From Haliclona indistincta (taxonomy: Eukaryota; Porifera; Demospongiae; Haplosclerida; Chalinidae), in contig OZ024791.1 of assembly GCA_964017065.1 (NCBI GenBank), positions 62,001 through 126,000 on the forward strand: 64,000 bases of DNA, in the 5' to 3' direction. Below the pieces are notes generated by a model that saw nothing but the letters and a program-made list of their open reading frames with translations, did not search any database and was not told the DNA's origin. A program made the position numbers and the translations under genes. Of this stretch, positions 42,492 to 60,708 are shown in pieces (the stretch's first letter is position 1; each line of letters begins with the position of its first letter).

Positions 42492-45142
42492 TATTATTTT
42501 GTTGTTTTCTATTTAGAGCACACTCTTTACATTATTTTTACGAAACGTGGAAGCGCGCAAGCGAATAATACTAGTACGGGCATTATAATCAAGAGTATTA
42601 TAATCTCATTCTGGACTATTCTCGGATGCCGAGTCGGCTTGAATTGCTCTTGTTGTTTGCTGCTCCGCTAAGAGTCTTACTGTAGAGTAAGCCACGTACC
42701 TATTTCGACCACCATGTACAATCGGCAAATACGCTACACAGACCAAACTTGACCGACGTATAGACACTCACACTTCCTCTGCCTGCAGCTCGTAACTGCT
42801 TCTTTGTCTGACTGTGGAGGCGAAGAAAGTGGGTAGCCGAAAACATTTATTATAATCGATTTTCGGACACCGTACCATGCAATCCTACTCCTAGTGACTG
42901 ATATACGAATAGGGCGGGATTGCACGTCAATACTGCAAACACTTTCATCCATCAGCATTACAACGAGCTACAATTGAAAAGCTCTCGTCTTGCCGTCCGG
43001 GTAGTATTCTTTTCCACGGGGTCGAGCAATTTTTTGGCTAAGTCCACTGGTTCTTTCTGCCAGCGGCGGCCTTGCCAGAGAAGCAACACTGTCTGAACCT
43101 TCTACAAAAGACCCGCTGCTCTCCTTGCCGACAAATGGGATAAATCCTATGGTCTGACCCTCCACTGGCTTAGATGCAAAATCGCATACTGCCTTCTAAG
43201 ATCTTCGATTCAGCGTTTAAGAGGAGCTCGTTCCTCTCGCAGTCATTATTAAGATCGGCATCGACCTCGTGGTGACTGAGACTGAAGCTAGAATCTAAAC
43301 TTTAACTGTATCATCTTTTCCTCACCTATATTATTACTATTATTATATAACTACTCATTATTAATTCTCTATAAATCATGAATTATTAGTATTATGATGA
43401 TAATAATAATTGTAACAAAAATCTTTGAAAAAACAATTGTACTTCCCAATCGATCGACGCGCGCGACGATCGCACCGTAATTCCGGCGTGATTTGGAGCA
43501 TGCGCATACAGTGTGTACCTCTTTTCCGGCCGGCCGCCTACAATTGAAAAGAGCCTGGTTCGAGCGTGGGTTCGAGTATAGCTGCTGACCCTCTCCCGGA
43601 CCGCTGGTATGAGCACAACACGTTATTCCGATTGACCAATCAGATTGCTAAAAAGGTTGTCATGAATTCTACTAGAGTGCAGTAGCGGACGGGAGTGTAT
43701 AATGGGACAGCGTTAGTAATGAGAAATTTTAAACCAGTTACAAAAACTTTCTTGTTGTTCGATGCTCAACCTACAAAGTTTGCTAACATGAAGGGCTACC
43801 ATCTGTGCAGATGTAGTGGGCATGCGTTTGAGTCACTCAAATGTATAAATAAAAGTACCAGTGGGTAAACTTTTATATCAATTTTTTCAAGATTCAACAG
43901 CTAAGAGTTCATATGACTTTAGATGTGTGTAACTCAAGAGTCGGAGCTTTATATTTCTGAATGCACCATCCAAGCAGGCTCTATAGAAATATCACTAACA
44001 AACACGTGACAATCAAAGACTCTGTGCTGAGAACCTTGCACTCGACAGTTAGCATGTGAGGCAGTAATGGGACGCCTGAAATAAATCAATGATTATGTGA
44101 GTTTAGCATCTTTAAAAATAATATTTTATTATTAATAATATTTTATGTTCTCATAGACACAGTCAACAGTTTAAAATAAATTGAAGATCATGCAGCTAAC
44201 AAGCTAGTGCGCTGCCACGGGCCATGCATGCATGCACTGCATAGAATAGCTACTACAGTGATCATTGCTGTGAAAAGAAACAACTTTGTAGCAATTTCCA
44301 GCACAATGAAAACACTTAAACTTTAGTATCACTTTAATAAAGCTATCTCAAGCAGTGGATGCTCTCTCAGCAACACCAACCGCCTGGAACCACGCTGTCC
44401 CATCACTACGCCCGCCATTGTCACACAACTGCCGCAGAGAGTTGCTGTCCGGCTCCGTTCCCCATAATGCAAGCAACTACAGCTCAACTTTAGATAGTCC
44501 CAAACACCAGAGTCTTCGGCCTCAACGACGATAGTTTAGCGAACTCTGGGTGCCTAACGTACCGTAGCGTCATCACCATGCAGCACGAGGACGAAACTTA
44601 TATCCTTCGCCCATAGGATCACAATTTATAGCTTGTACATTTTCGTTGTGCAGAGTACAAGAAATTTAGTCACTAAAATGATAGACTATGCAAGTTTTGT
44701 TTCGTAAAATTATTATTCTCATTTCCCGTTCATACTGATTCAGCAACGAAAAACACGCTCCTTTTGGTTCTTACCTTGCTGGAAACGTTAAGGTTCGGCT
44801 TACACCGTCGTGCGTGCGCTGGCTTTCCGGGCAGTTATAGTTACGTATGAAGGCTACTGGGAGGCTGGGAGCGCTGTAACTAGCTAGCAGCATGCAGCGT
44901 CCATTATCTATATGCTCGATCGTCCTCGTGGGAGCTCACGTGAGTGGGTTGAACAGGAAATTTATACATTCGTTATTACACCCCGCTAATATGCTTGTAC
45001 ACTGCATGTACATGAATAATGTGTTTTGCTATACCCTCTCCCAGTCGTCCACCCACACATCACTGAATAGGGTCATCTAAACAAAAACAATTCAGAAATA
45101 GCTGCCAAAATTTGATTCTCCTAGCAAACACTGCACAGTTCT
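42492..45142. other. Long intergenic region without a recognised gene
   Basis: 2.65 kb. A minus-strand open segment at 42968-43165 has no recognisable domain. On the minus strand, 43540-43590 resembles intron 1 of death-domain copy B (AGGCTCTTTTCA, CTCGAAC, AGCAGCT), so a decayed fourth copy or shared repeat is possible. A 12-bp inverted ATGGGACAGCGT occurs near 43707 and 44397 but no target duplication is visible. Confidence 0.4.
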
Positions 45143-45991
45143 CTATACTAGTCCGCCGCTATGATAATGAGAGTATGATGATATTTTACAGCGACAAGCG
45201 AGTGTTGGGTCGACTCGCTCGATCCAGACAGTTCCAGTCGCTGGTACCGCAGTTGCATCGCCACTCCCTGCAGCGGAATCCTCCTGCAGTGACTGCGGAC
45301 AGGTCCACCGTAACACTTCCATTGTCGCACGTACAGGCAGGCAAGGGCTAAAAGGAGCCGCCGGATAAGTACTGCAAGCACGACAGACGCTGTTTTGGCA
45401 GACTGCCTGCACGATGTATTGGGGAAAACGGTTTGGTTGGTAGTCGCACGTGTAGTTCCAGCGACAAAATTCTGTTTCGTTTCTGTTGAATGGCCGCAGA
45501 GCACGGTTGAGCATTTTTGTTGCCCTCGTGCATGCCCTTAGCTTGTAGTCGTGTCTGTCTCGCGGTTCACCAATGAAGTTTCTCGCGTGCATTTCAGCGA
45601 GTGTCGACAGAGAAAGAGCGGCTGCTATCATGGGATCATTTATATTAAAATTCAGCTTAGAAAGTTGCTTGGGTGGAGGGGGACATTCTGTCTCTGGCGC
45701 GCTGTCTGACGCGGCCTCTCGAATGGCTCGGTACTCTTCTGTCGTGTTACGGGAAGGTTGACGCCCACTTTCATCCTCATCATGAAATAATGCATTCCAA
45801 AGCTGTGACCATTTCTGCAGCGGCTCTGTTATTGCTGACGGGTAGCTCCTGTCATATGCATGATTGGCATGCACTGCAGTATGTGATGATGGGGAGGAGT
45901 TGGAAGGGGATCCTACAGCAACCCCCGGTACTCCTGTAGGGACCAATAGTGTAAGCCACAGACTCATTATTGCATGAAATCCGTAGTTCAT
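45143..45991 (-). CDS. Secreted IL-17-like cystine-knot cytokine candidate
   Basis: Intronless, 282 aa from ATG 45991. The N-terminus is hydrophobic (IMSLWLTLLVPTG), consistent with a signal peptide. The C-terminal 110 residues follow the IL-17 pattern: WNYTCDYQPNRFPQYIVQAVC, then C-x3-C spacing, VLRWTCPQS, a hydrophobic VWIERV strand and terminal ACRC. In human IL-17s the matching elements are [32 protein letters not shown] and GCTC. N-glycosylation sites are present. A long, low-complexity pro-region precedes the domain. The identification is by eye from cysteine pattern and flanking residues. It lies upstream of death-domain and TIR genes on the same strand. Confidence 0.65.
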   Translation of the reverse strand: MNYGFHAIMSLWLTLLVPTGVPGVAVGSPSNSSPSSHTAVHANHAYDRSYPSAITEPLQKWSQLWNALFHDEDESGRQPSRNTTEEYRAIREAASDSAPETECPPPPKQLSKLNFNINDPMIAAALSLSTLAEMHARNFIGEPRDRHDYKLRACTRATKMLNRALRPFNRNETEFCRWNYTCDYQPNRFPQYIVQAVCQNSVCRACSTYPAAPFSPCLPVRATMEVLRWTCPQSLQEDSAAGSGDATAVPATGTVWIERVDPTLACRCKISSYSHYHSGGLV

Positions 45992-46003
45992 TGTGAATGA
46001 CAA

Positions 46004-46727
46004 ACTATAGAATCAATCTGAAGTGTGTTTGCGTAAACTATCGAAAACACTGATCAATCTGGACAATGACGCAACAATAGCGAAGTATGTGTCACCTTCA
46101 ACAGCTGCAACTACTATCAACAATAGCTAACTTTAATATTAACTCAAGGCAATTCCTACAAATTCGTATCTTCTAGTTATTACGTATTAACTAATAATTA
46201 TAATGGTTATTTTGAGCTCTTTTATACTTTGCAGAAGTCACTTTAAAAAGGAAACTATTATTGTTTAATTTCCATTTGAGGCTGATAGGGGTTTGCTTAA
46301 GCTGATTACTTGCCATGTTTTACAGGTTGGTCTCAATTACAGAAAATGAAAATAATTATTCAACTATCAACATTCCATTAGTGTCTACTTCCTAACTAAC
46401 AGGTACTGAGTGTTGCTCTGTCTAATGAACTCTTATTATGTATACAGTAAATAATACACCTCATCGTTACACTGACTGTTGTCATTTTGAAAGTTATAAT
46501 AATATTATGGTAAAATCATTTTCATTTTGGATAGACATAAATAATTATAGTTATAAATACTTAATTATAATAAGTGATAATAAATTATAAGTGATCAATA
46601 ATGAGGAGATTGCCTGGATATTAGCAGTTTACAGTAATCTACTAATCATTATCTATAATTATATAGTGTTATGTTACCTATTTTAATGTACATGCAATTA
46701 TCATTACATTATTATTACACCTGTTTA
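46004..46727. other. AT-rich spacer between the two secreted-protein genes
   Basis: About 720 bp, AT-rich, with many short TAATTATAA-type motifs. No ORF, repeat array or RNA gene is recognisable. Confidence 0.5.
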
Positions 46728-47444
46728 TTATTGACTAGTGGTTGATAATTTGCAATTTCTCCATGTTGTTTTGAAGGTCGACCAACTCTCTTTTCCATTG
46801 GACTGACAAGCTGATTGATTCAAGCGTAGAGCAAGTACAGTATCTGCAGTGTTACATGAGTAGCGATTCTTCTGTGTGCAAGATCCCTTCAGCTCAGCTC
46901 GGAGTAGGTAGGTCGGGAACCTGTGCTTGTTCTCATCAAAGCTCACACTGATGCAGTCATTGTGCGATTCAGCTGCCTGCATGATATCAAGCACTCCTGG
47001 TGCTGCTCCAAATGATGTACTGATGGAATAGCCATTCTCTAGGTTCACATTAACAGACCATACTCTGATGGTAGCTAGTCCACCTGTCAATAGTGTGGAG
47101 GGATGGTTCCTTGCTGTATTCAACTGCACTTTCAATTCTTCAAAAGTCTTGGGAATGCAAGACATGGAGCACGTGTAGCTACCTCCACTTCTCTTGGTTA
47201 CAATTCTTCTAACTCTGTTCAACAGGTTAGTGTCGTCGTCCAGCTCGTCCAATGCGTGGGTGATCTCCTCGTGCAGAGTCCTGTTCAACTCTGCTCCACC
47301 CGATCCGAGCTCCTCTGTGGCAGAGCTGTTAGTGGTTAAGTTGGCGGGCTGTGCGTTGATTGGTGCACTGGATCCTGTGCCCATCGTAACGACAGATAGT
47401 GTGAGACAAAGAAGTATAGCTGCTGCTCTGACGCTGGTATCCAT
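46728..47444 (-). CDS. Secreted cysteine-rich protein, possible divergent IL-17-like
   Basis: Intronless, 238 aa. Signal peptide MDTSVRAAAILLCLTLSVV, several N-glycosylation sites, then a dibasic stretch NRVRRIVTKR that looks like a furin-type processing site near residue 80. The mature part is Cys-containing (YTCSMSC, CISVSF, GSCTQKNRYSC, ACQSNG, RNCKL). A segment HRFPTYLLRAELKGSC parallels NRFPQYIVQAVCQNSVC in the neighbouring IL-17-like gene, and ALRLNQSAC parallels VLRWTC. It could be a diverged tandem relative or an unrelated secreted factor. Confidence 0.5.
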   Translation of the reverse strand: MDTSVRAAAILLCLTLSVVTMGTGSSAPINAQPANLTTNSSATEELGSGGAELNRTLHEEITHALDELDDDTNLLNRVRRIVTKRSGGSYTCSMSCIPKTFEELKVQLNTARNHPSTLLTGGLATIRVWSVNVNLENGYSISTSFGAAPGVLDIMQAAESHNDCISVSFDENKHRFPTYLLRAELKGSCTQKNRYSCNTADTVLALRLNQSACQSNGKESWSTFKTTWRNCKLSTTSQ

Positions 47445-48084
47445 TGCTTGTAGGTAGGTATATAATTAGGTAAAAGTAGTTGTACTAAATCTGACTAGTT
47501 GACTAGTAATTATATATATATATACTATAGTAGTAGTAGTAATTGAACTGCTGCTGTTGTTGAGTTGTTGATGTCTACTCATCTCCTCAGCACTGGTTTT
47601 ATACCGACCCGCTCGCTTTGTTATTGTTTTTGTCAACTAGGGGAACTCTTGTTTCATTATTAATTTTTTAAATCAAACAATTCAAACACCTTCTTTAATT
47701 GATAAATTCAAGGATATACTGCCATGCATGCCAAGCACTCACACACTACACATTTTATTCAGAATGTAAAATGTTTACCGGCCGCACTGTATATGCTGCT
47801 GCAGCAATGAAGCTAGGCCGCTAGTGAATCATAACTAGTGTTTCACATATTATTGTATATTCACATAATTATTGTATATTACATATAGTTGTGTGGTGCC
47901 GGTAGTTGCCATATGTACAGCACACATGTCACTGATTATCTGACTTAGACTGCTGGCCTTCAACCCACGGCTAGTCAGCTACACGTGTGGTGCATGGGTA
48001 TACCGGATAATAATTTGTTTTATGCGTGGAAAAAAATTTTGTTGAAGAAGCCGCGCGCGCTGAATGTGTCATGTGTGATCGATC
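47445..48084. promoter_or_regulatory. Divergent region upstream of secreted-protein gene and ZCCHC7
   Basis: 640 bp between divergent starts. A TATA-like TATATATATATACTATAG run sits about 70 bp upstream of the minus-strand start. No coding sequence recognised. Confidence 0.4.
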
Positions 48085-55654
<7,570 letters not shown>

Positions 55655-55928
55655 TATCACCTTATGTACAGATTGTGAGATGGTGTTATTATGATCAATA
55701 ATGATTTGATGATGATATTCTATCCCAGTCGAAACTAGAAGTGCACGCAGAATGAAATGTGCCCTCGTGGGGAGTTATTGTGTGACATACGCACAATGCC
55801 TGCACGCACCTGTGTCAGTTAGGTTGTGTGTAGATTTAATAACATAAGCAATAACAGAAATACATTACTAGCAGTGTGAACCTGTAAGCATAGTGTAAGT
55901 GATAATGCTGCCGCTGGCCAGGAAGATA

Positions 55929-58900
55929 CTAGAAGCATAGTGAAGTGGAGTCTTGTACTCTCTGCTTTAATCTTCTCTTTGTCGCTTCATCCAGCTCTAT
56001 CTCATCCTGCTCTAGAGTAGACCCTGCCTTCAGTGCCATATTCCACACCTTGTCTTCCTCTCCAGCTGCCGAGTGGGTATCATACTCCTGGAGGACACTG
56101 TCGGGCACTTTACCAGCCTCTTCAAACCATGGCACTGCCTCCTTGTGGTGAGGGTCTGGCTGATCAATGGAGACTAGTGGCACTGCCTCCTTGTGGTGAG
56201 GATCTTGCTGGTTCGTGGAGTCCAGATCCTCTACTACCAGCAGATCATCTTGTGATACACCAGGCTTGTTGTTGCTTGAGTCTACTATAGTGGCCCATGT
56301 TGAACCACTATTCTCATCTTGTTCCACTAGTTCAATAAGCATCTTCTTGCCCACAGCACGAGCAGGAGGGTGATGGTGAGTGACTAGAGGCATCGTGGTA
56401 TCATGATGATGATATGAGGAGCCATCACTACTGGCCGCCAGCTGATCACTAGCTGATGGGTCCCTGGGCTTGATTAGAGGAAGATCCTCCTGTACTACTG
56501 CTGTTTCGTCATGTGATGAGACAGGCTGGTCATGTGATGAGACAGGCTGGTCGGGTGATGAGACAGGCTGGTCGGGTGGGGAGACAGGCTGGTCATGTGA
56601 TGAGACAGGCTGGTCGGGTGATGAGACAGGCTGGTCGGGTGGGGAGACAGGCTGGTCATGTGATGAGACAGGCTGGTCATGTGATGAGACAGGCTGGTCA
56701 TGTGATGAGACAGGCTGGTCGGGTGATGAGACAGGCTGGTCGGGTGATGAGACAGGCTGGTCATGTGATGAGACAGGCTGGTCGGGTGATGAGACAGGCT
56801 GGTCATGTGATGAGACAGGCTGGTCGGGTGGGGAGACAGGCTGGTCGGGTGATGAGACAGGCTGGTCGGGTGATGAGACAGGCTGGTCATGTGATGAGAC
56901 AGGCTGGTCATGTGATGAGACAGGCTGGTCATGTGATGAGACAGGCTGGTCATGTGATGAGACAGGCTGGTCGGGTGATGAGACAGGCTGGTCGGGTGGG
57001 GAGACAGGCTGGTCATGTGATGAGACAGGCTGGTCATGTGATGAGACAGGCTGGTCGGGTGGGGAGACAGGCTGGTCATGTGATGAGACAGGCTGGTCAT
57101 GTGATGAGACAGGCTGGTCATGTGATGTTACTGATGACACTTCTTCCAGTGGTGGAGGGAGGGTAGTCTAGAGCATTAAGAAAAAATAGAATTAAACTCC
57201 ACTCTGCTCAGACAGCTAGTGAACCACAAAATATTATTATTACTTGTCACAAGGACCATCAGCTACAGTAGTGTTCACCTCATTATCATCAGCTGTCTCA
57301 TCGTCATTGTCACTACTAGTAGTAGTGCTGCTGCTGCTGCTGGTGTCTGATGGCTCCTCAATGGGCTCTCCTCTTTCTCTTGCTTCTCTCAGTCTCTCTT
57401 CATATCGTTTCTTGATAGCCTTGATTCTTATCTCAGCAAGACCTGTAGTAACATGATAAGTATACACACTGTACTAATATTTATGGCTTGGTGGGAGGAG
57501 CCACGAGGCATACAGTAATCGTGCGTGTCTGTATGTCTGTCCGTTCTAGTTCTGAAAGACGGTGAAGAATCAGCTGGTGGTAAGTGAAATATCGACATAA
57601 CACGTTAAAAGGTCGAACTACTGTAGATGGTCTTAGATTTTTTAATTAAAGCTTTGTTCGTATGGCGTGATTTGCTTACTTTGTTTACCGTTGCTGGCAA
57701 TCTGGACTTCTCCAAGTCGAATGTGTCCATGGTTAACTGGCTAGCAGATTTTATATTTAATCTGGACTACAGGATAGCGTGGTGGGTCCGGATAAAATTC
57801 AGCAAAAAAAACACAAAAAAGCTGCTACAAGCAAGCACACTATTGGCTTCTGTTATTTTGCCAGCTTGTATCAATAGCTTGCGTTGTACGTTATAAATCT
57901 GTTACAATCATCATCTGCTGATGGAATAGCTATAGTTGCTGTGTGCTGTCAAAGCATGTCCAGTGTGCAGTATGCATTGAGGCATCTGCACCATTGGTGC
58001 TTCATCTAGCAACCTGTGTGCGGCGTACCTTGCACACTGTCCATGATCCTCTTGTTCTCCATGTCCCTCCATCTCTCTCTCTCTGCTACCTCAGCATCTC
58101 TGCCTCCTCTCATCCTGCATGCAGCTATGAGGTATGGTCACCACAACCACTACCCACTCACCATGCCTCGGTACATGCTCGCTCTTTAGGGAACACTGGT
58201 CGATCATCAAGGTAGTTTAGAGTAGGCTACAATGATAGCATTATGGATCACTTACATGTAAGCTAATTGGCTGGGCAAGCATGCAGACAAAGCTTTTTTA
58301 AAAGATTTGCCCTTTACTGACTACAGCATCATTAGGACAGTATTGTTGTGTTAACTTACAATCTGGCATATGAAGTTCTTGCGATAATTCATAATCTCAC
58401 GAATGACTGGATTACCCATGAGGTTAAGAACACCCTGTGAGAGAGTGAGTGAGTGAGTCGGTGAGTGAGTGAGTGGGTGAGTGAGTGGGTGAGTGAGTGG
58501 GTGAGTGAGTGGATGAGTGAGTGGGTGAGTGAGTGGGTGAGTGAGTGAGAGGGTGAGTGAGTGAGTGGGTGAGTGAGAGACTGGGTGGGTGAGAGAGTGA
58601 GTGAGTGAGTAAGTGAGTGAGTGAATGAGTGGGTGAGTGAGTGAGAGGGTGAGTGAGTGAGAGGGTGAGTGAGTGAGTGAGAGACTGGGTGAGTGAGAGA
58701 GTGAGTGCTAACCAGTGATGGCATGCTATATAATACAGCAGTGATATGTTGATCCTCTAGTCTGTTATGAGATAAGTCAACACAACTATAGAGAGAAGCA
58801 GCAAGAGACATCAGATAGCAGCTGACAGCTGTGTATTACCTTAGTTTGAGGCAGTGAGCTAGTTCTTCAATATCATCAGCAGTATGGAGTCTATTGTGAG

Positions 58901-59176
58901 ATATCTGCAGTGTCTTGAGGACTGGTAGGCACCCTACACCATGTAGTGATGATGGTAGTACAGTAGCTGATGACTCACTGAGGTTAGTGATCTTGGTGAT
59001 CTGGTTATGGCTGAGGTTGATAGTGTCTAGGTACTGCAAGTGATCGAGATTCTCAATACACTGGATCAGGTTCTGATGTAGGAACCTACAGTAGCACAGA
59101 GAGAGAGGGGGAGAGAGAGAGAGGGGGGGAGAGAGAGAGAGAGAGAGAGAGGGAGGGAGGGAGGGAGGGAGGGAGG

Positions 59177-59207
<31 letters not shown>

Positions 59208-59214
59208 AGGGAGG

Positions 59215-59253
<39 letters not shown>

Positions 59254-60168
59254 AGAGAGAGAGGGAGGGAGAGGGAGGGAAGGAGTACCACCATTAATAA
59301 ATTTATTGGGCGAACAGCACTCGCGCTCGTGAAATTAAGCTATCGTGAAATGTTTCTACGTTTACAGTAACACCGTGTGAACATCGCACAGTGAGCTCTA
59401 GAGACGAGGCTGTAACTCACAGTGCCCTCAGCTCAGTCTGGTGGTCAAGATTCTCTATCCTCAGTAACCCATTGCACTCCAGCCACACACACCTCAAACC
59501 AGTGTACTCATCCAAGTTCTCAATACGAGAAAAACCTGTAATGATAGAGTCGTGCTATAAACACCAGTAGTAACCTGGTCATGCTACTAACACCAGTAGT
59601 AACCTGGTCATGCTACTAACACCAGTAGTAACCTGGTCATGCTACTAACTCCAGTAGTAACCTGGTCATGCTACTAACCAGTAGTAATCTGGTCATGCTA
59701 CATACACCAGTAGTAACCTGGTCATGTTACTAACACCAATAGTAACCTGGTCATGCTACTAACACCAGTAGTAACCTGGTCATGCTACTAACACCAGTAG
59801 TAACCTGGTCATGCTACTAACCGCACCAGTAGTAACCTGGTCATACCTTTATAGTGTAAGTACAGTACATCATTCAGATATGGAGTGTGGTATAGCTTCT
59901 GTTGCTTGCATAGCTTGCGTAGGAACTCTTTGGTCATTCTGTGAGGACACACACTAGCTCATATGGTGACAGCACATGGTGTGACCTGCCTGGGACCATC
60001 ATCACGAGCTAGCGCCCTACTAGTGCTCTTAGCAACAACACGTTCTTGATGCTCTTTGGCTCCACAGGTGGACTCTTCCTTTTCTTTAGTGTCTCCAGCA
60101 GGTCTATCCTCACCGCTACACACACCCACCTGTTGCTGCTCGTCTCGTCTCTCTCCTGGTTCAGGCAT
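55929..60168 (-). CDS. DNAAF1: Dynein axonemal assembly factor 1 (LRRC50)
   Basis: LRR protein needed for cytoplasmic preassembly of ciliary dynein arms. Exons: 59990-60168, 59847-59938, 59421-59535, 58840-59085, 58713-58785, 58360-58434, 58162-58226, 58029-58114, 57279-57442 and 55929-57167; 2,334 nt, 777 aa (human 725). Landmarks: [44 protein letters not shown]-type repeats, [13 protein letters not shown] and [18 protein letters not shown]. If the exon-9 donor at 57278 is not used the frame ends at 57240, a 377-aa form. The last exon holds 29 copies of a 7-residue repeat (S-H/P-D-Q-P-V-S). Intron 1 looks GC-AG (CCCAG|gcaggt). The ATG at 60168 sits 52 bp below a perfect X-box. Confidence 0.94.
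56505..57125. repeat. 21-bp coding VNTR in the DNAAF1 last exon
   Basis: 29 tandem copies of a 21-bp unit, with GACAGGCTGGTCATGTGATG as type form and GGG variants. The encoded heptads read [14 protein letters not shown] or P-P-D-Q-P-V-S. Several other frames on both strands also stay open across it. Confidence 0.95.
58440..58705. repeat. GTGAGTGAGTG repeat in DNAAF1 intron 5
   Basis: Degenerate 4-bp GAGT/GGGT tract. On the coding minus strand it is CACTCACC-rich and ends at the acceptor TCACAG of exon 6, so it lies in the polypyrimidine position. Confidence 0.9.
59097..59284. repeat. GA/GGGA tract at DNAAF1 intron 3 acceptor
   Basis: GAGA and GGGA runs on the plus strand are CTCT and CCCT on the coding strand, ending about 10 nt before the acceptor at 59086. 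Confidence 0.93.
59560..59845. repeat. 31-bp minisatellite beginning at the DNAAF1 intron 2 donor
   Basis: On the coding strand the donor GT is followed by ATGACCAGGTTACTACTGGT, and about nine further units repeat the same sequence with GC replacing GT at the first position. The array thus grows from the first intronic bases. Confidence 0.9.
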
Positions 60169-60708
60169 GACGATGCTGTTGGCGCCTTGTGTGGTGCGCT
60201 TTAACAAGAACTTAGCTTTGTTGCCTAGCAACCTAACTAGCTACGTCATGTCTCTGACCACGTGTTCCAGACTCCCAGTGCACTGTTGGTGACACCGACA
60301 CTAGGACTAGGTACCGAGGTGGTGATCTAGCATTAGCTCGCCGAGCCCGAGTTGCTTGAGACAAATACAGTAGTAACAGGTTAGAAAACCACCAAACATG
60401 AAATGGGCTACTTTATCGAAATACCAAAAAGGGGCGTGTTGTGTAGATCTATGTGCAGTGCAACATATAGACTACTTGCGTGAAGGCAGACAACACAGTT
60501 GTGCAGTCTGCAGGAGAGCCTAGTCTATTAACTATTCCTGCATCAGGCTGTGGCTGCACACATTATGTGTGAGAGCCATCTAGCACACCATGATTGAGCA
60601 CACTGTCCATGCTGTCTGCCATAAGGGCGAGTAAGGGTGCCATTGAAAAATTGCGCTCTGAGCGAATAGGTGTGGTCGTTAAAGATTAACCCGTTAAACG
60701 CGGGAATT
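60169..60708. promoter_or_regulatory. Divergent intergenic region DNAAF1/CWF19L1
   Basis: 540 bp between divergent start codons, including the X-box. No coding sequence or repeat is apparent. Bidirectional promoter function is inferred. Confidence 0.45.
60220..60232. promoter_or_regulatory. Perfect X-box (RFX site) upstream of DNAAF1
   Basis: GTTGCCTAGCAAC matches the X-box consensus GTNRCC-N(0-3)-RGYAAC with one spacer base. It lies 52 bp upstream of the DNAAF1 start codon. X-boxes bind RFX factors controlling ciliary genes, fitting a dynein assembly factor. Confidence 0.8.

Noticed and set aside
43703..44410. Possible transposon with ATGGGACAGCGT ends
   Set aside because: Only 12 bp of inverted match and no target duplication; too weak to call.
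56470..57171. Plus-strand ORFs of about 230 aa across the DNAAF1 VNTR
   Set aside because: The 21-bp unit keeps other frames open. The minus frame links to a conserved gene by splicing.
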